Source: a virus. Taken from it: DNA of 42,591 nt. Position numbers and translations under genes: made by a program. Shown in pieces: positions 23,320 to 30,047 of this stretch (positions within the stretch are counted from its first letter, which is position 1; each line of letters opens with the position of its first letter). Location of the stretch: the IMG/VR virus record IMGVR_UViG_3300046004_001494, positions 1 to 42,591 of that record. One strand, written 5' to 3'. The notes under the pieces were generated by a model. That model had not been told where the DNA came from. It saw nothing but the letters and a program-made list of their open reading frames with translations, and made no database searches.

Positions 23320-23761
23320 TTTGTCGCCGAAATTGCATTGTTCACAACAAAATCGCCACTTCATTGTGAATGAGAATTCCTTCCGCGTGTGGCGACTGAG
23401 GATACTGCAATAAAACAACAAAACATCGCACAAATATTGAACAAAGCGTTACGAAACGTTGTATATACGTTTTGGTTTCGAAGGAAACGGGACGGAGCGG
23501 GGCGGGGATTTGCCCCTACACAACAAACCACAATACCCATTATTATATAGCATTCCATATACTATAATGCATTTGTTACAAAAAAACCATTACCACACAA
23601 ACTGTTTGACCTACTTGCGTCTTGTTCTACAAACGTTACTATACTGCTTAAGCAACAAAAAAACCGCGTTTATTGCGCAAAAATACGCGATAGTTTCAAT
23701 GAACTCCAATTATACATGGCGTTGTGTACAACAAAAAAACAATGCGTTAAACAAAAAAAAC
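23320..23761. other. 440-base stretch without a supported gene
   Basis: No frame here has promoter, leader or coupling support. The minus strand has three similar T runs (TTTTTTTGTT near 23640-23760) and a CGCGT/ACGCG hairpin before one of them, which could end small RNAs. A short GC-rich patch (near 23488-23515) follows the repeat at 23461. It could encode one or more small RNAs. Confidence 0.45.
23461..23487. repeat. Copy 2 of the 27-base repeat
   Basis: Matches 16085-16111 at 23 of 27 positions, all differences transitions. As at 16085, a GC-rich patch follows it. Confidence 0.55.
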
Positions 23762-24022
23762 CTACGGTACCCTATTCCCATTATCATCCAACTCCCATAA
23801 CCACATAAATCTCAGTCCATTTATTATTCTATTATCCACCGTTACCCAATCCTGTCTCGCTATAGCGTGTTCCATTTGTTGTCGTTGCCATTTATTAGTT
23901 TGATGTGGTGCTTCAACTAGATCTCTCATCGGTATGTCAATTATATATTGTTTACCCTTATACACAATTCTTTCTGTATCTATTTTATTTAGCTGAGTAT
24001 CCATTTGTCTTATTTTATCCAT
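23762..24022 (-). CDS. Hypothetical protein, end of operon
   Basis: 86 residues: coiled N-terminus (MDKIRQMDTQLNKIDTERI), a beta region (VYKGKQYIIDIPMRDLVEAP) and an Arg/Trp-rich C-terminus (RFMWLWELDDNG). Its start lies inside the 3' end of the 24010-24168 gene (13-base overlap). Family not recognised. Confidence 0.76.
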   Translation of the reverse strand: MDKIRQMDTQLNKIDTERIVYKGKQYIIDIPMRDLVEAPHQTNKWQRQQMEHAIARQDWVTVDNRIINGLRFMWLWELDDNGNRVP

Positions 24023-24168
24023 TCGTTCATTCCATTCTCCATCGCCTCAATTATTGTTTGAGTAGGATTGTTTTTTAGTGAGTTTAGTGCCGACCAAATT
24101 ACTTCGGTCTCTAAACCATATTTTTTGGCTTCTTGAAGTATAGAATGTATTTCTTTGATTTCCTCCAT
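24010..24168 (-). CDS. 52-residue helical protein
   Basis: MEEIKEIHSILQEAKKYGLE followed by TEVIWSALNSLKNNPTQTII: helical, no membrane segment. Start has the AAGGTTATG context 9 bases after the upstream stop; the end overlaps the next start. Family not recognised. Confidence 0.72.
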   Translation of the reverse strand: MEEIKEIHSILQEAKKYGLETEVIWSALNSLKNNPTQTIIEAMENGMNEWIK

Positions 24169-24177
24169 AACCTTATT

Positions 24178-24489
24178 TTAATTCATTATTGCTCGAGGCA
24201 TTCCTGTATTGTACTTCAATTGAACATAGAATTTAAGTGCTTTAATATTAACACTATCTGCTCTACCAATTGCTTCTTGTAAGTCATTATCCACAATCGC
24301 TTGTACAAAGCTACCTCCCGGATAACCTATACCCCATTTAGTCATTAATATGCTTGTTCCTATCTCAATGATGTGTTCTATTTCATCATCGCTTTGAAAC
24401 ATGCTACCTAAATTTTCTGGTGTTCCGTTTTGAGTGAAATATTCTCTAACCACTTCTCTAACGCAATCATACTTTTCGTGAATTTCCAT
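24178..24489 (-). CDS. Hypothetical protein after a tRNA-like element
   Basis: 103 residues from MEIHEKYDCV; the frame extends through the tRNA-like element upstream, so the GGTTATG context at 24489 is the better start. Helical throughout (VREVVREYFTQNG; DDEIEHIIEIGTSILM). Family not recognised. Confidence 0.75.
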   Translation of the reverse strand: MEIHEKYDCVREVVREYFTQNGTPENLGSMFQSDDEIEHIIEIGTSILMTKWGIGYPGGSFVQAIVDNDLQEAIGRADSVNIKALKFYVQLKYNTGMPRAIMN

Positions 24490-24513
24490 AACCATTTGTT
24501 TTAAATTATTTGA

Positions 24514-24581
24514 TGTTGTGGTAGGAATCGAACCTACTATCTCCCTTTCGATCGGTGCGTATACCAATACGCCTCACAACA
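24514..24581 (-). tRNA. Degenerate tRNA or tRNA-like element within an operon
   Basis: 68 nt. Perfect seven-pair acceptor (TGTTGTG/CACAACA), D arm GCGT/ACGC with ATTGGTAT loop and a T arm GTAGG-TTCGATT-CCTAC are all present. Only 19 bases remain for the anticodon arm and variable loop, and they do not form a five-pair stem. If U33 is the T of GATCG the anticodon would be CGA (Ser), but that is weak. No CCA. It stands alone, 15 kb from the main array, between two protein genes. Confidence 0.6.
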
Positions 24582-24611
24582 GACCTTACAATGTAAGAGA
24601 ATATGTAACAA

Positions 24612-24884
24612 TTATTTTTTAGTGTCTTCTAATATAGATTCTATCAATTCTAGATTTTCATCTGTAAGATCATCTCCAATCAATACCTCATCAAATCCCT
24701 CTCCTCCTACATTATGGAATGGAATTAATCCCTCTCTAATATTAGACGGTGTGTATCTGTCTTGCTTTCCACAATCAAAATAAAGTGAATCTTCATTTTT
24801 ATCTACAAGTGTACCGATTATATCTTTTCTATTGTCTATGTAATACTTTTTACCTACTACTAATTCTGATCTGTCTACTATCAT
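24612..24884 (-). CDS. Hypothetical protein, SH3-like barrel possible
   Basis: 90 residues. The start (VVGKKYYIDNRKDIIGTLVD) and SLYFDCG suggest a small beta-barrel, followed by an acidic helix (LTDENLELIESILEDTKK). Starts 7 bases after the previous stop. Family not recognised. Confidence 0.76.
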   Translation of the reverse strand: MIVDRSELVVGKKYYIDNRKDIIGTLVDKNEDSLYFDCGKQDRYTPSNIREGLIPFHNVGGEGFDEVLIGDDLTDENLELIESILEDTKK

Positions 24885-24890
24885 AACCTT

Positions 24891-25274
24891 TTATTTTAAT
24901 GTTTCTCTTAATTTAGCTAATACTTTTTTCAAGTGCCTTGTATTGTCATAGCTGTTTATAAAGCTACCTGAGATTTCACTTGCTGTAAATAATGTCTTTG
25001 TTATATATCCTTGAAAGAATCTAGAATGACATTCTTCTAATATTTCGGGGCATTTACTTTCACTTGTCATTAATCCACATACCCAAAAGTCATCTCGTTT
25101 CTCCAATAGGATATAGGGATGATTAAATATTGTATGCATATAAACATCTCCTACTTTATTAAATTTAGGCTTTCTCTTCTCTGATGGTACTGGTAAACAA
25201 CCTACCCATGACATTAGTTGTTCTGGGTTGTATTTACCTGCTTTTATTTTTTCTAGTAATTGAAACTTATCCAT
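24891..25274 (-). CDS. Hypothetical protein
   Basis: 127 residues: helical start (KFQLLEKIKAGKYNPEQLMS), a beta core (VGDVYMHTIFNHPYILLEKR) and a basic helical end. First gene of the operon driven by the promoter at 25298. Family not recognised. Confidence 0.77.
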   Translation of the reverse strand: MDKFQLLEKIKAGKYNPEQLMSWVGCLPVPSEKRKPKFNKVGDVYMHTIFNHPYILLEKRDDFWVCGLMTSESKCPEILEECHSRFFQGYITKTLFTASEISGSFINSYDNTRHLKKVLAKLRETLK

Positions 25275-25297
25275 AACCTTTGTTTTAAATTATGCTA

Positions 25298-25329
25298 TAA
25301 ATTTACGAATACAATTCCTATAAGCCAAC
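25298..25329 (-). promoter_or_regulatory. Promoter, GTTG-N20-TAAATTTA
   Basis: GTTGG, 20 bases, TAAATTTATAGCAT. The -33 end touches the stop of the gene at 25330. Confidence 0.78.
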
Positions 25330-25563
25330 CTAAATTATGATTGCTTTTACTACTTGGTATTTTTCTCTATCTTCATATATTAACATTTCTGCTCTTTCAT
25401 GATTACCATAATACCATTCTGTATTTACATTCAAAGCTATATCTACTTGTAATGTATTTATATTATCAACATCATTGTATCCTCCTTCATACCCTGGAGT
25501 CATTATAAATACATCTTGATTTTCAATAGTGCTTAGTTGCTCGATTAGTTGTTTTACTGTCAT
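25330..25563 (-). CDS. Hypothetical protein
   Basis: 77 residues: TVKQLIEQLSTIENQDVFIM at the start, then GYEGGYNDVDNI and a beta end (YQVVKAIII). The pattern 'helix, QD.x.V.xx' resembles small phage proteins that share an opening such as VKELIEQL..LPQD. Function unknown. Confidence 0.77.
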   Translation of the reverse strand: MTVKQLIEQLSTIENQDVFIMTPGYEGGYNDVDNINTLQVDIALNVNTEWYYGNHERAEMLIYEDREKYQVVKAIII

Positions 25564-25566
25564 GAT

Positions 25567-25704
25567 TTATTGTTTAATTATGTCTACAATTTCTTCTACA
25601 ATTTCATCTAAGATATCCTCATCAAGATTACTTATTACATCTCCGAATCCACTTCTATCACTTAACATCTCTAGAATTTTCCTTGCTTTTTGTGTTAGTT
25701 TCAT
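25567..25704 (-). CDS. 45-residue acidic protein
   Basis: MKLTQKARKILEMLSDRSGF then acidic, hydrophobic-repeat tail (DEIVEEIVDIIKQ): an amphipathic two-helix peptide. Spaced 2-3 bases from both neighbours in the operon. Family not recognised. Confidence 0.7.
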   Translation of the reverse strand: MKLTQKARKILEMLSDRSGFGDVISNLDEDILDEIVEEIVDIIKQ

Positions 25705-25706
25705 TT

Positions 25707-25898
25707 TTATACTTTTATTGCTGTTACAAGTAAGTGTTTGAATTGTTTCTCATCATCGAAAAGGTATTGTATAAACCGTACTTCATAATGATTACCTCCT
25801 ATGGAGATTAACTCTCCTATTCTAGGCTTTATTATCTCTGTTTCGAAATCATAATCCTCATGACCCTGTCTCATTATAACCATTCTAACTTTTACCAT
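25707..25898 (-). CDS. Small hypothetical beta-rich protein
   Basis: 63 residues: VKVRMVIMRQGHEDYDFETE, then GNHYEVRFIQYLFDD and a hydrophobic C-terminus, compatible with one beta-barrel. Tight operon spacing. Family not recognised. Confidence 0.75.
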   Translation of the reverse strand: MVKVRMVIMRQGHEDYDFETEIIKPRIGELISIGGNHYEVRFIQYLFDDEKQFKHLLVTAIKV

Positions 25899-25901
25899 AT
25901 C

Positions 25902-26093
25902 TTATCTGATTTTAATTTCCCAAATTTGAATCATTTTTAAACTACCATCGTGCTTGTAATTGCCTAAGTACTTATAAAGTCCCACATAAGCATATTTCTT
26001 TTCCAACTCAAATGTCTCTGGATTGTAATAATCGTGTATTAAAATTGAGTATCCAATAAATCTAACTAGTTTGTAATATAATTTTCTTATCAT
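25902..26093 (-). CDS. Small hypothetical protein
   Basis: 63 residues, Tyr-rich: IRKLYYKLVRFIGYSILIHD then YAYVGLYKYLGNYKHDGSLK. The first helix is basic and hydrophobic and could lie on a membrane. Operon member. Family not recognised. Confidence 0.72.
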   Translation of the reverse strand: MIRKLYYKLVRFIGYSILIHDYYNPETFELEKKYAYVGLYKYLGNYKHDGSLKMIQIWEIKIR

Positions 26094-26148
26094 CTCGTAT
26101 ATACGTATGTTTGTATTGTGTTGTGTTACTGCAAGCTTTGTTTATGCT

Positions 26149-26454
26149 TTATTCGGACTTATATTGTTCCGGATAGTATTTTGCATATAATTCCGCTTCT
26201 AATTTACCACAATCATCACATTGAATGCCTCGTCCAACTGTGTTTAGAAATTGGTCGTATGAGCAAAGATCATCTAATTCTTTTGCTTCCTCATCTGTAA
26301 GATCGGTTCGTTCTAAATTCTTCCACCAACCTTCTCCACCCCACTTCTTGATTTTATCTTCTGCTTCCGGAATAGGAAGACACATTGCTATGAATCCGTG
26401 ATAACAATCTTCTTTTTCTTCACCGCAGTGGTGACATTTTTCTAGTTTACTCAT
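26149..26454 (-). CDS. Zinc-ribbon-like protein
   Basis: 101 residues. CHHCGEEKEDCYHG near residue 7 and CDDCGKLEAELY near residue 79 provide CxxC pairs for one zinc ribbon, with a helical Trp-rich centre (WGGEGWWKNLE). The second half resembles phage proteins that carry a treble-clef-like end. DNA or protein binding is inferred. Overlaps the upstream gene by 8 bases. Confidence 0.76.
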   Translation of the reverse strand: MSKLEKCHHCGEEKEDCYHGFIAMCLPIPEAEDKIKKWGGEGWWKNLERTDLTDEEAKELDDLCSYDQFLNTVGRGIQCDDCGKLEAELYAKYYPEQYKSE

Positions 26455-26668
26455 TTCCTAAATTTTTCTTAATGTGTTCGTCCCATTCTTTATTTAGTTC
26501 ATCTAGCTTATCTGCTATAAGTCTTAAAGCATACGAGCTCCAATACCCTGAAAGTTCATTAGGGTAAAATCCAAAGAATCCATCATCCTGTACTGTGAAC
26601 TCACCTATCTTTTTTGTATTGAAATATACAACATATACTCCATCTATAATATACTCTAAATTTATCAT
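26447..26668 (-). CDS. Small hypothetical protein
   Basis: 73 residues from MINLEYIIDGVYVVYFNTKK; this start overlaps the stop of the membrane gene upstream (ATGA), whereas the longer frame is antisense-like Cys-rich sequence. Contains GEFTVQDDGFFGFYPNEL and a C-terminal helix. Family not recognised. Confidence 0.74.
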   Translation of the reverse strand: MINLEYIIDGVYVVYFNTKKIGEFTVQDDGFFGFYPNELSGYWSSYALRLIADKLDELNKEWDEHIKKNLGNE

Positions 26669-27003
26669 TTCCAAAATATTTGCACCCCCATTATCGCTAG
26701 AGATAGGATTAGACATATCCCTGTTTTTAATGTAATTGGTTCTCGGAACCAAATCCAAGACATAAAGGTAAATACAATAGCTCCGACAGCAAAACCTACT
26801 AAACGAGAAGGCCATAAATTTCCCTCAAAATAAGCAACCATATGTTTTACAGATAGTAAATACAATAGCGATAATGGAAAACCAAATGCTGCCATTATTA
26901 ATGGATTATCTTTCATCCAAGTGTATTTGAATTGACCTTGTAGTTGTATAAATGTAAGTATTTGAGCAAACGCTCCGTATAATAATCCTAGTATAAAATT
27001 CAT
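26665..27003 (-). CDS. Four-helix membrane protein
   Basis: 112 residues with four hydrophobic helices: FILGLLYGAFAQILTFI, IMAAFGFPLSLLYLLSV, RLVGFAVGAIVFTFMSWIWF and GICLILSLAIMGVQIFW. The size and helix count recall small multidrug-resistance/DMT-type proteins, and similar proteins occur in T4-type marine phages, but no transport motif is certain. Inner membrane. Confidence 0.78.
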   Translation of the reverse strand: MNFILGLLYGAFAQILTFIQLQGQFKYTWMKDNPLIMAAFGFPLSLLYLLSVKHMVAYFEGNLWPSRLVGFAVGAIVFTFMSWIWFREPITLKTGICLILSLAIMGVQIFWK

Positions 27004-27006
27004 GTG

Positions 27007-27201
27007 TTATTTATCTAAATACTTATTAAATGTTTCTTTTGCTTTTTCTAGATTATCTTTATCTTCTGTTAAAATAGTCATAATAATAAAACCTGCTTCG
27101 TCTTCAGTACATTTATGTTCTATTATTTTAATGTAAGTATAAAGATCAACTCCCAATTCATTTGCGATACCGTTATCCATCATGTTGTATAATCCTGCCA
27201 T
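27007..27201 (-). CDS. Small hypothetical protein
   Basis: 64 residues: YNMMDNGIANELGVDLYTYI then helical, ending LEKAKETFNKYLDK. First gene in the operon from the promoter at 27215. Family not recognised. Confidence 0.75.
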   Translation of the reverse strand: MAGLYNMMDNGIANELGVDLYTYIKIIEHKCTEDEAGFIIMTILTEDKDNLEKAKETFNKYLDK

Positions 27202-27214
27202 ATCTAATTTTTTA

Positions 27215-27246
27215 TAAAGATATGAAAAAAGGCTCGCGTTAGCAAG
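27215..27246 (-). promoter_or_regulatory. Promoter with -33 box in a terminator arm
   Basis: CTTG, 20 bases, TATCTTTATA. CTTG belongs to the 5' arm of the terminator at 27229-27250 and the rest of the hairpin and T run fill the spacer. Confidence 0.85.
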
Positions 27247-27250
27247 CCTT
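27229..27250 (-). terminator. Terminator nested in promoter
   Basis: AAGGCTTG-CTAACG-CGAGCCTT followed by TTTTC on the minus strand, 22 bases after the gene ending at 27273. Confidence 0.9.
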
Positions 27251-27272
27251 CAATCAATTATCTTTGAATATT

Positions 27273-28130
27273 TTAATTTCTATTTAGCAAAATATTACCT
27301 GCTGAACCAAATACGTTGTTTGAACCATATTCAGATGTACCATTTGTTGCTCTGATACGTGCTGTCTCTGCTTTATATAATTCAAGTAATTTAGGTTGTG
27401 ATAAGATTTCTTTTGTTTTAGCATCATACTGTGCTGCTTCGTAGTTACCTTTTGCTAATGCTACTTTCTTTAATGCGGTTTGTTCAGCTTGTTTAGTTTG
27501 TGATATAATAGTTGCTGTTTCTTGTAGTACTGCAATCTTTCTTTCAATAGCTGCTTTGTATGATTTAGGCAATTGCATTTTAAGAATTGCAATATTGTTT
27601 AATGTAAATCCTTCCTTCTCTAAAGAAGCTGTTAAAGATCTTGTTACATTACCTTCATACACATTTCTGTGCTGTAATAAGCTATCTGAAGCGAAGTTAA
27701 CTGCATTGTCTAGTAACTCTTTTCTAACTATAGTTCTTACTCTTGAATTGATTAAATCTTCCATATCAACTCTATACTTGATAAATAACTCAGCTGCTCT
27801 TGCTCTCTGCAATTGTAAGTTAATAGATACATCTAATCCAAATGTAGCTCCATCTGCCGACGTTACATCAATATGTTCATCTGTTGGAGAGTCTTCATTT
27901 GAATCTGCTGTCCATACTTTATGCTGAACTGATGTTGGATACATAAACACGTCCTGTGTTGGTGGGAAATAGAAGATAAATCCACTTGCCATTTCAATGT
28001 TGGGAACTCCTTTATTGGTTCCAATCTGATCTACTACCAATGCTACTTCTGCCGAATCGGCAATCTTACATGATCCTGCTAATCCTAACACTACTAAAAC
28101 TACTGCTACTGCTACTAAAATTCTGTTCAT
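27273..28130 (-). CDS. SPFH/prohibitin-like lipoprotein
   Basis: 285 residues. The N-terminus is a signal peptide with lipobox (LVVLGLAGSC, Cys near residue 21), so it is probably lipidated and membrane-anchored. Residues about 25-200 read as an SPFH/Band 7 domain (SAEVALVVDQIG; VQHKVWTAD; DVTSADGATFGLDVSINLQL; LINSRVRTIVRKELLD), followed by a coiled coil (AKGNYEAAQYDAKTKEILSQ). Members form ring scaffolds that organise membranes and regulate FtsH-type proteases. Phage copies are known in large T4-type genomes, role unclear. It lies in an operon of small membrane proteins. Confidence 0.85.
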   Translation of the reverse strand: MNRILVAVAVVLVVLGLAGSCKIADSAEVALVVDQIGTNKGVPNIEMASGFIFYFPPTQDVFMYPTSVQHKVWTADSNEDSPTDEHIDVTSADGATFGLDVSINLQLQRARAAELFIKYRVDMEDLINSRVRTIVRKELLDNAVNFASDSLLQHRNVYEGNVTRSLTASLEKEGFTLNNIAILKMQLPKSYKAAIERKIAVLQETATIISQTKQAEQTALKKVALAKGNYEAAQYDAKTKEILSQPKLLELYKAETARIRATNGTSEYGSNNVFGSAGNILLNRN

Positions 28131-28173
28131 AACTACTTTTGTTTAAATTGATTTAATTGTTTATTTTTATTTA

Positions 28174-28536
28174 TTATTCTAATCCTAATTTTTTTCTCTT
28201 CCAATTACTTTTTGTTCCTTGTCCAAACATTGCATCAATTCTAGACTTTGACTTACTCCAGGCTGGAATTACTCCTACATACTCTATGTGATATGGAAAA
28301 ACTAATCGAATGAATGCAGGAGACCTTTCAATATCCTTTTTTACAGTTGCTGAGTAAGTAGGTTGTATTCTCTGAGTATATTCTCCAATGTACACAGTAT
28401 ACTTATCTCCTAATTTATCTAGATAATCTTTTATAATTTGATCATTTAATATACCATCATACTCAGATAGAAACATTCCTAGTACTATTAAGGATATAAT
28501 TACTAACGCTACTAAAATTATTATTAATAATATCAT
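28174..28536 (-). CDS. Membrane-anchored hypothetical protein
   Basis: 120 residues with an N-terminal membrane helix (LLIIILVALVIISLIVLGMF) and a mixed soluble domain (DKYTVYIGEYTQRIQ; FPYHIEYVGVIPAW) ending basic. Sits between SPFH and a two-helix membrane protein, with 4-base ATGA-type overlap upstream. Family not recognised. Confidence 0.76.
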   Translation of the reverse strand: MILLIIILVALVIISLIVLGMFLSEYDGILNDQIIKDYLDKLGDKYTVYIGEYTQRIQPTYSATVKKDIERSPAFIRLVFPYHIEYVGVIPAWSKSKSRIDAMFGQGTKSNWKRKKLGLE

Positions 28537-28787
28537 AACTTTTCTTCTTTTTCTTGTTTAACTTCTTTACTCTCTCTATACTCTGTTATTAATTGTACTG
28601 CGGCCTGTGAGAATTTATAGGCACATGTAAAAATTGATATCACAATCAATAGGAAGCATATTACCCCAAATGTAAATGAAAGATTGCTTGGTTGATTCAT
28701 TAAGGATGTTCCCACACCTATCAATTGGAAAGATACTATCCATCCTATTAAAAATCCAATTGTCTTTAAAATTGTTTTTGTCTTCAT
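28533..28787 (-). CDS. Two-helix membrane protein
   Basis: 84 residues: TIGFLIGWIVSFQLIGVGTS and FGVICFLLIVISIFTCAYKF, then an acidic/basic tail (ESKEVKQEKEEKL). Cytoplasmic C-terminus likely. Operon with SPFH gene. Family not recognised. Confidence 0.75.
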   Translation of the reverse strand: MKTKTILKTIGFLIGWIVSFQLIGVGTSLMNQPSNLSFTFGVICFLLIVISIFTCAYKFSQAAVQLITEYRESKEVKQEKEEKL

Positions 28788-28788
28788 T

Positions 28789-28989
28789 TTAATTGCTATT
28801 TGAATTATTTTTTATTAAAATTCCAAATAAGAAATTAATACCTAATGCCTGCCAAAATCCTATTGGATTGATCCCATCTATAGCTCCTACTAGAGCGTTA
28901 TTCCAAAGCCATTGTGTTGGCCAAGCTAAAATAACTGCTGTTACTGCTAATACTCCTAATGCTGTTAATACTACTTCTAATTTATTCAT
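28789..28989 (-). CDS. Small membrane protein
   Basis: 66 residues from MNKLEVVLTALGVLAVTAVI; start set by the TAATG overlap with the DUF1737-like gene. Two helices (the first above, then GFWQALGINFLFGILI) around a Trp-rich loop (AWPTQWLWNNALVG). Family not recognised, but the sequence type recurs in phage membrane clusters. Confidence 0.75.
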   Translation of the reverse strand: MNKLEVVLTALGVLAVTAVILAWPTQWLWNNALVGAIDGINPIGFWQALGINFLFGILIKNNSNSN

Positions 28990-29141
28990 TATTCTTCTTT
29001 TAAAGTTACTACTTGCACATAACGGAACCCTGTATAATATTGTGCTCCGTATAATTCCCAACCTAATTGGAGGTGTTGTGTTATCTCATCATCTAAACGA
29101 GCCACAAGTGAATGTTCTATGGTTTTATATTTCACTATCAT
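28989..29141 (-). CDS. DUF1737-like small protein
   Basis: 50 residues. MIVKYKTIEHSLVARLDDEI, then QLGWELYGAQYY and VQVVTLKEE match the short pattern of DUF1737-type proteins (Y.vve....L...v...l..GW..yG), which are small beta-alpha proteins of unknown function. The ATG at 29141 is inside the 3' end of the upstream gene (17-base overlap) and the stop overlaps the next start by one base. Confidence 0.78.
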   Translation of the reverse strand: MIVKYKTIEHSLVARLDDEITQHLQLGWELYGAQYYTGFRYVQVVTLKEE

Positions 29142-29406
29142 CGGTTGGTTCTGTTTTATTTGATTGTGGTCTACCTACACCTAATCCTTCATACTTTAAT
29201 AATGCATTAGCACAATATATTTGTAAGCGTTGTAGGTTTTTAGCTTTAGATATCTCTTCGATCATTTTTAATCTATCCGATTCTTTAATACTACTTTCAG
29301 CTAAGTGATCAAGTGCAGTTTGTTGTGCTAATTTGAAATCTTTAGTTTCAAATACTACATTTGCTATTTTAGCTAATGTTGACTCAATTTGGATACGTTT
29401 TGTCAT
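29125..29406 (-). CDS. Hypothetical helical protein
   Basis: 93 residues, helical: TKRIQIESTLAKIANVVFET, then QQTALDHLAESSIKESDRLK and RLQIYCANALLKYEGLGVGR; acidic tail. Cytosolic. Operon member. Family not recognised. Confidence 0.77.
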   Translation of the reverse strand: MTKRIQIESTLAKIANVVFETKDFKLAQQTALDHLAESSIKESDRLKMIEEISKAKNLQRLQIYCANALLKYEGLGVGRPQSNKTEPTDDSEI

Positions 29407-29410
29407 AATA

Positions 29411-29713
29411 TTAATTTTTAAAGTTGTTTATTGGTAATGAGTTAAATATATTTCCTAAAGTTAAGTAAATAAGATTAAATATAACAAATGCTTTATAAAA
29501 ACCTGCTGTGTGGAAGGGGCCTACTATGTGGTAAATTCCTATAAGATAGACTAATGAAAATAATACAAAACAATAATTAAGAAACTTGACTTGGTTATCA
29601 AATTTACGTTTATCATTAGTATTAAAAAATAGTTTAACAATACCTTTTGATGCCCAAAAGTATATTAATAAAAATAAAAATGTGTATGCTATTGATTTGA
29701 TTTCTTTATTCAT
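29411..29713 (-). CDS. Three-helix membrane protein
   Basis: 100 residues with hydrophobic helices IAYTFLFLLIYFWASKGIV, FLNYCFVLFSLVYLIGIYHI and KAFVIFNLIYLTLGNIF. First gene in the SPFH operon, driven by the promoter at 29739. Family not recognised. Confidence 0.77.
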   Translation of the reverse strand: MNKEIKSIAYTFLFLLIYFWASKGIVKLFFNTNDKRKFDNQVKFLNYCFVLFSLVYLIGIYHIVGPFHTAGFYKAFVIFNLIYLTLGNIFNSLPINNFKN

Positions 29714-29738
29714 AACCTTTATATGTTTTAAATTATGC

Positions 29739-29770
29739 TATAAAATTACAAAAGGAGGCTTGCGCCTCCA
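29739..29770 (-). promoter_or_regulatory. Promoter with GCAA-loop terminator in its spacer
   Basis: CTTG, 20 bases, TAATTTTATA. The spacer is exactly the hairpin at 29752-29767 (except its outermost base) plus TTTTG, the T run. Confidence 0.86.
29752..29767 (-). terminator. Terminator nested in promoter spacer
   Basis: GGAGGC-GCAA-GCCTCC with a GNRA tetraloop, then TTTTG, 12 bases after the gene ending at 29779. Confidence 0.85.
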
Positions 29771-29778
29771 AGTTTGTT

Positions 29779-30033
29779 TTAATAGTTGTCGTAATCGTCA
29801 TTACCATAATCGTCATCAAACCACTCGTCTGTTTCTTTAAGTGATAGTAAATTTTCACCTTCGTTGATTAAAGTATAAACAACACCTTCTATTTCGGCTT
29901 CAGCTAACTTATCTATAAAGTCATCTATATTGTCTACTTCATATTCTTCAAAGTAACCTTCAATAATGGTTAACCACATCTCATCGTTTTCTAACTGTGA
30001 GTGAATTTCAAATAATTGATCGTAAATATCCAT
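29779..30033 (-). CDS. Small acidic protein
   Basis: 84 residues, strongly acidic: MDIYDQLFEIHSQLENDEMW, DNIDDFIDKLAEAEIEG, and a Tyr/Asp tail (DDDYGNDDYDNY). Could be a DNA mimic or partner for a basic protein (speculative). Follows the DUF932 gene by 14 bases. Family not recognised. Confidence 0.76.
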   Translation of the reverse strand: MDIYDQLFEIHSQLENDEMWLTIIEGYFEEYEVDNIDDFIDKLAEAEIEGVVYTLINEGENLLSLKETDEWFDDDYGNDDYDNY

Positions 30034-30047
30034 TTCTCTATTTTATT

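Noticed and set aside
23361-23558. Minus-strand 65-residue frame in the gene-free stretch
   Set aside because: Cys-rich, unlike neighbours, with no promoter spacing or leader, and it runs through the repeat at 23461.
23459-23800. Plus-strand 113-residue frame
   Set aside because: Opposite direction, overlaps a real minus gene at its end, and has no promoter.
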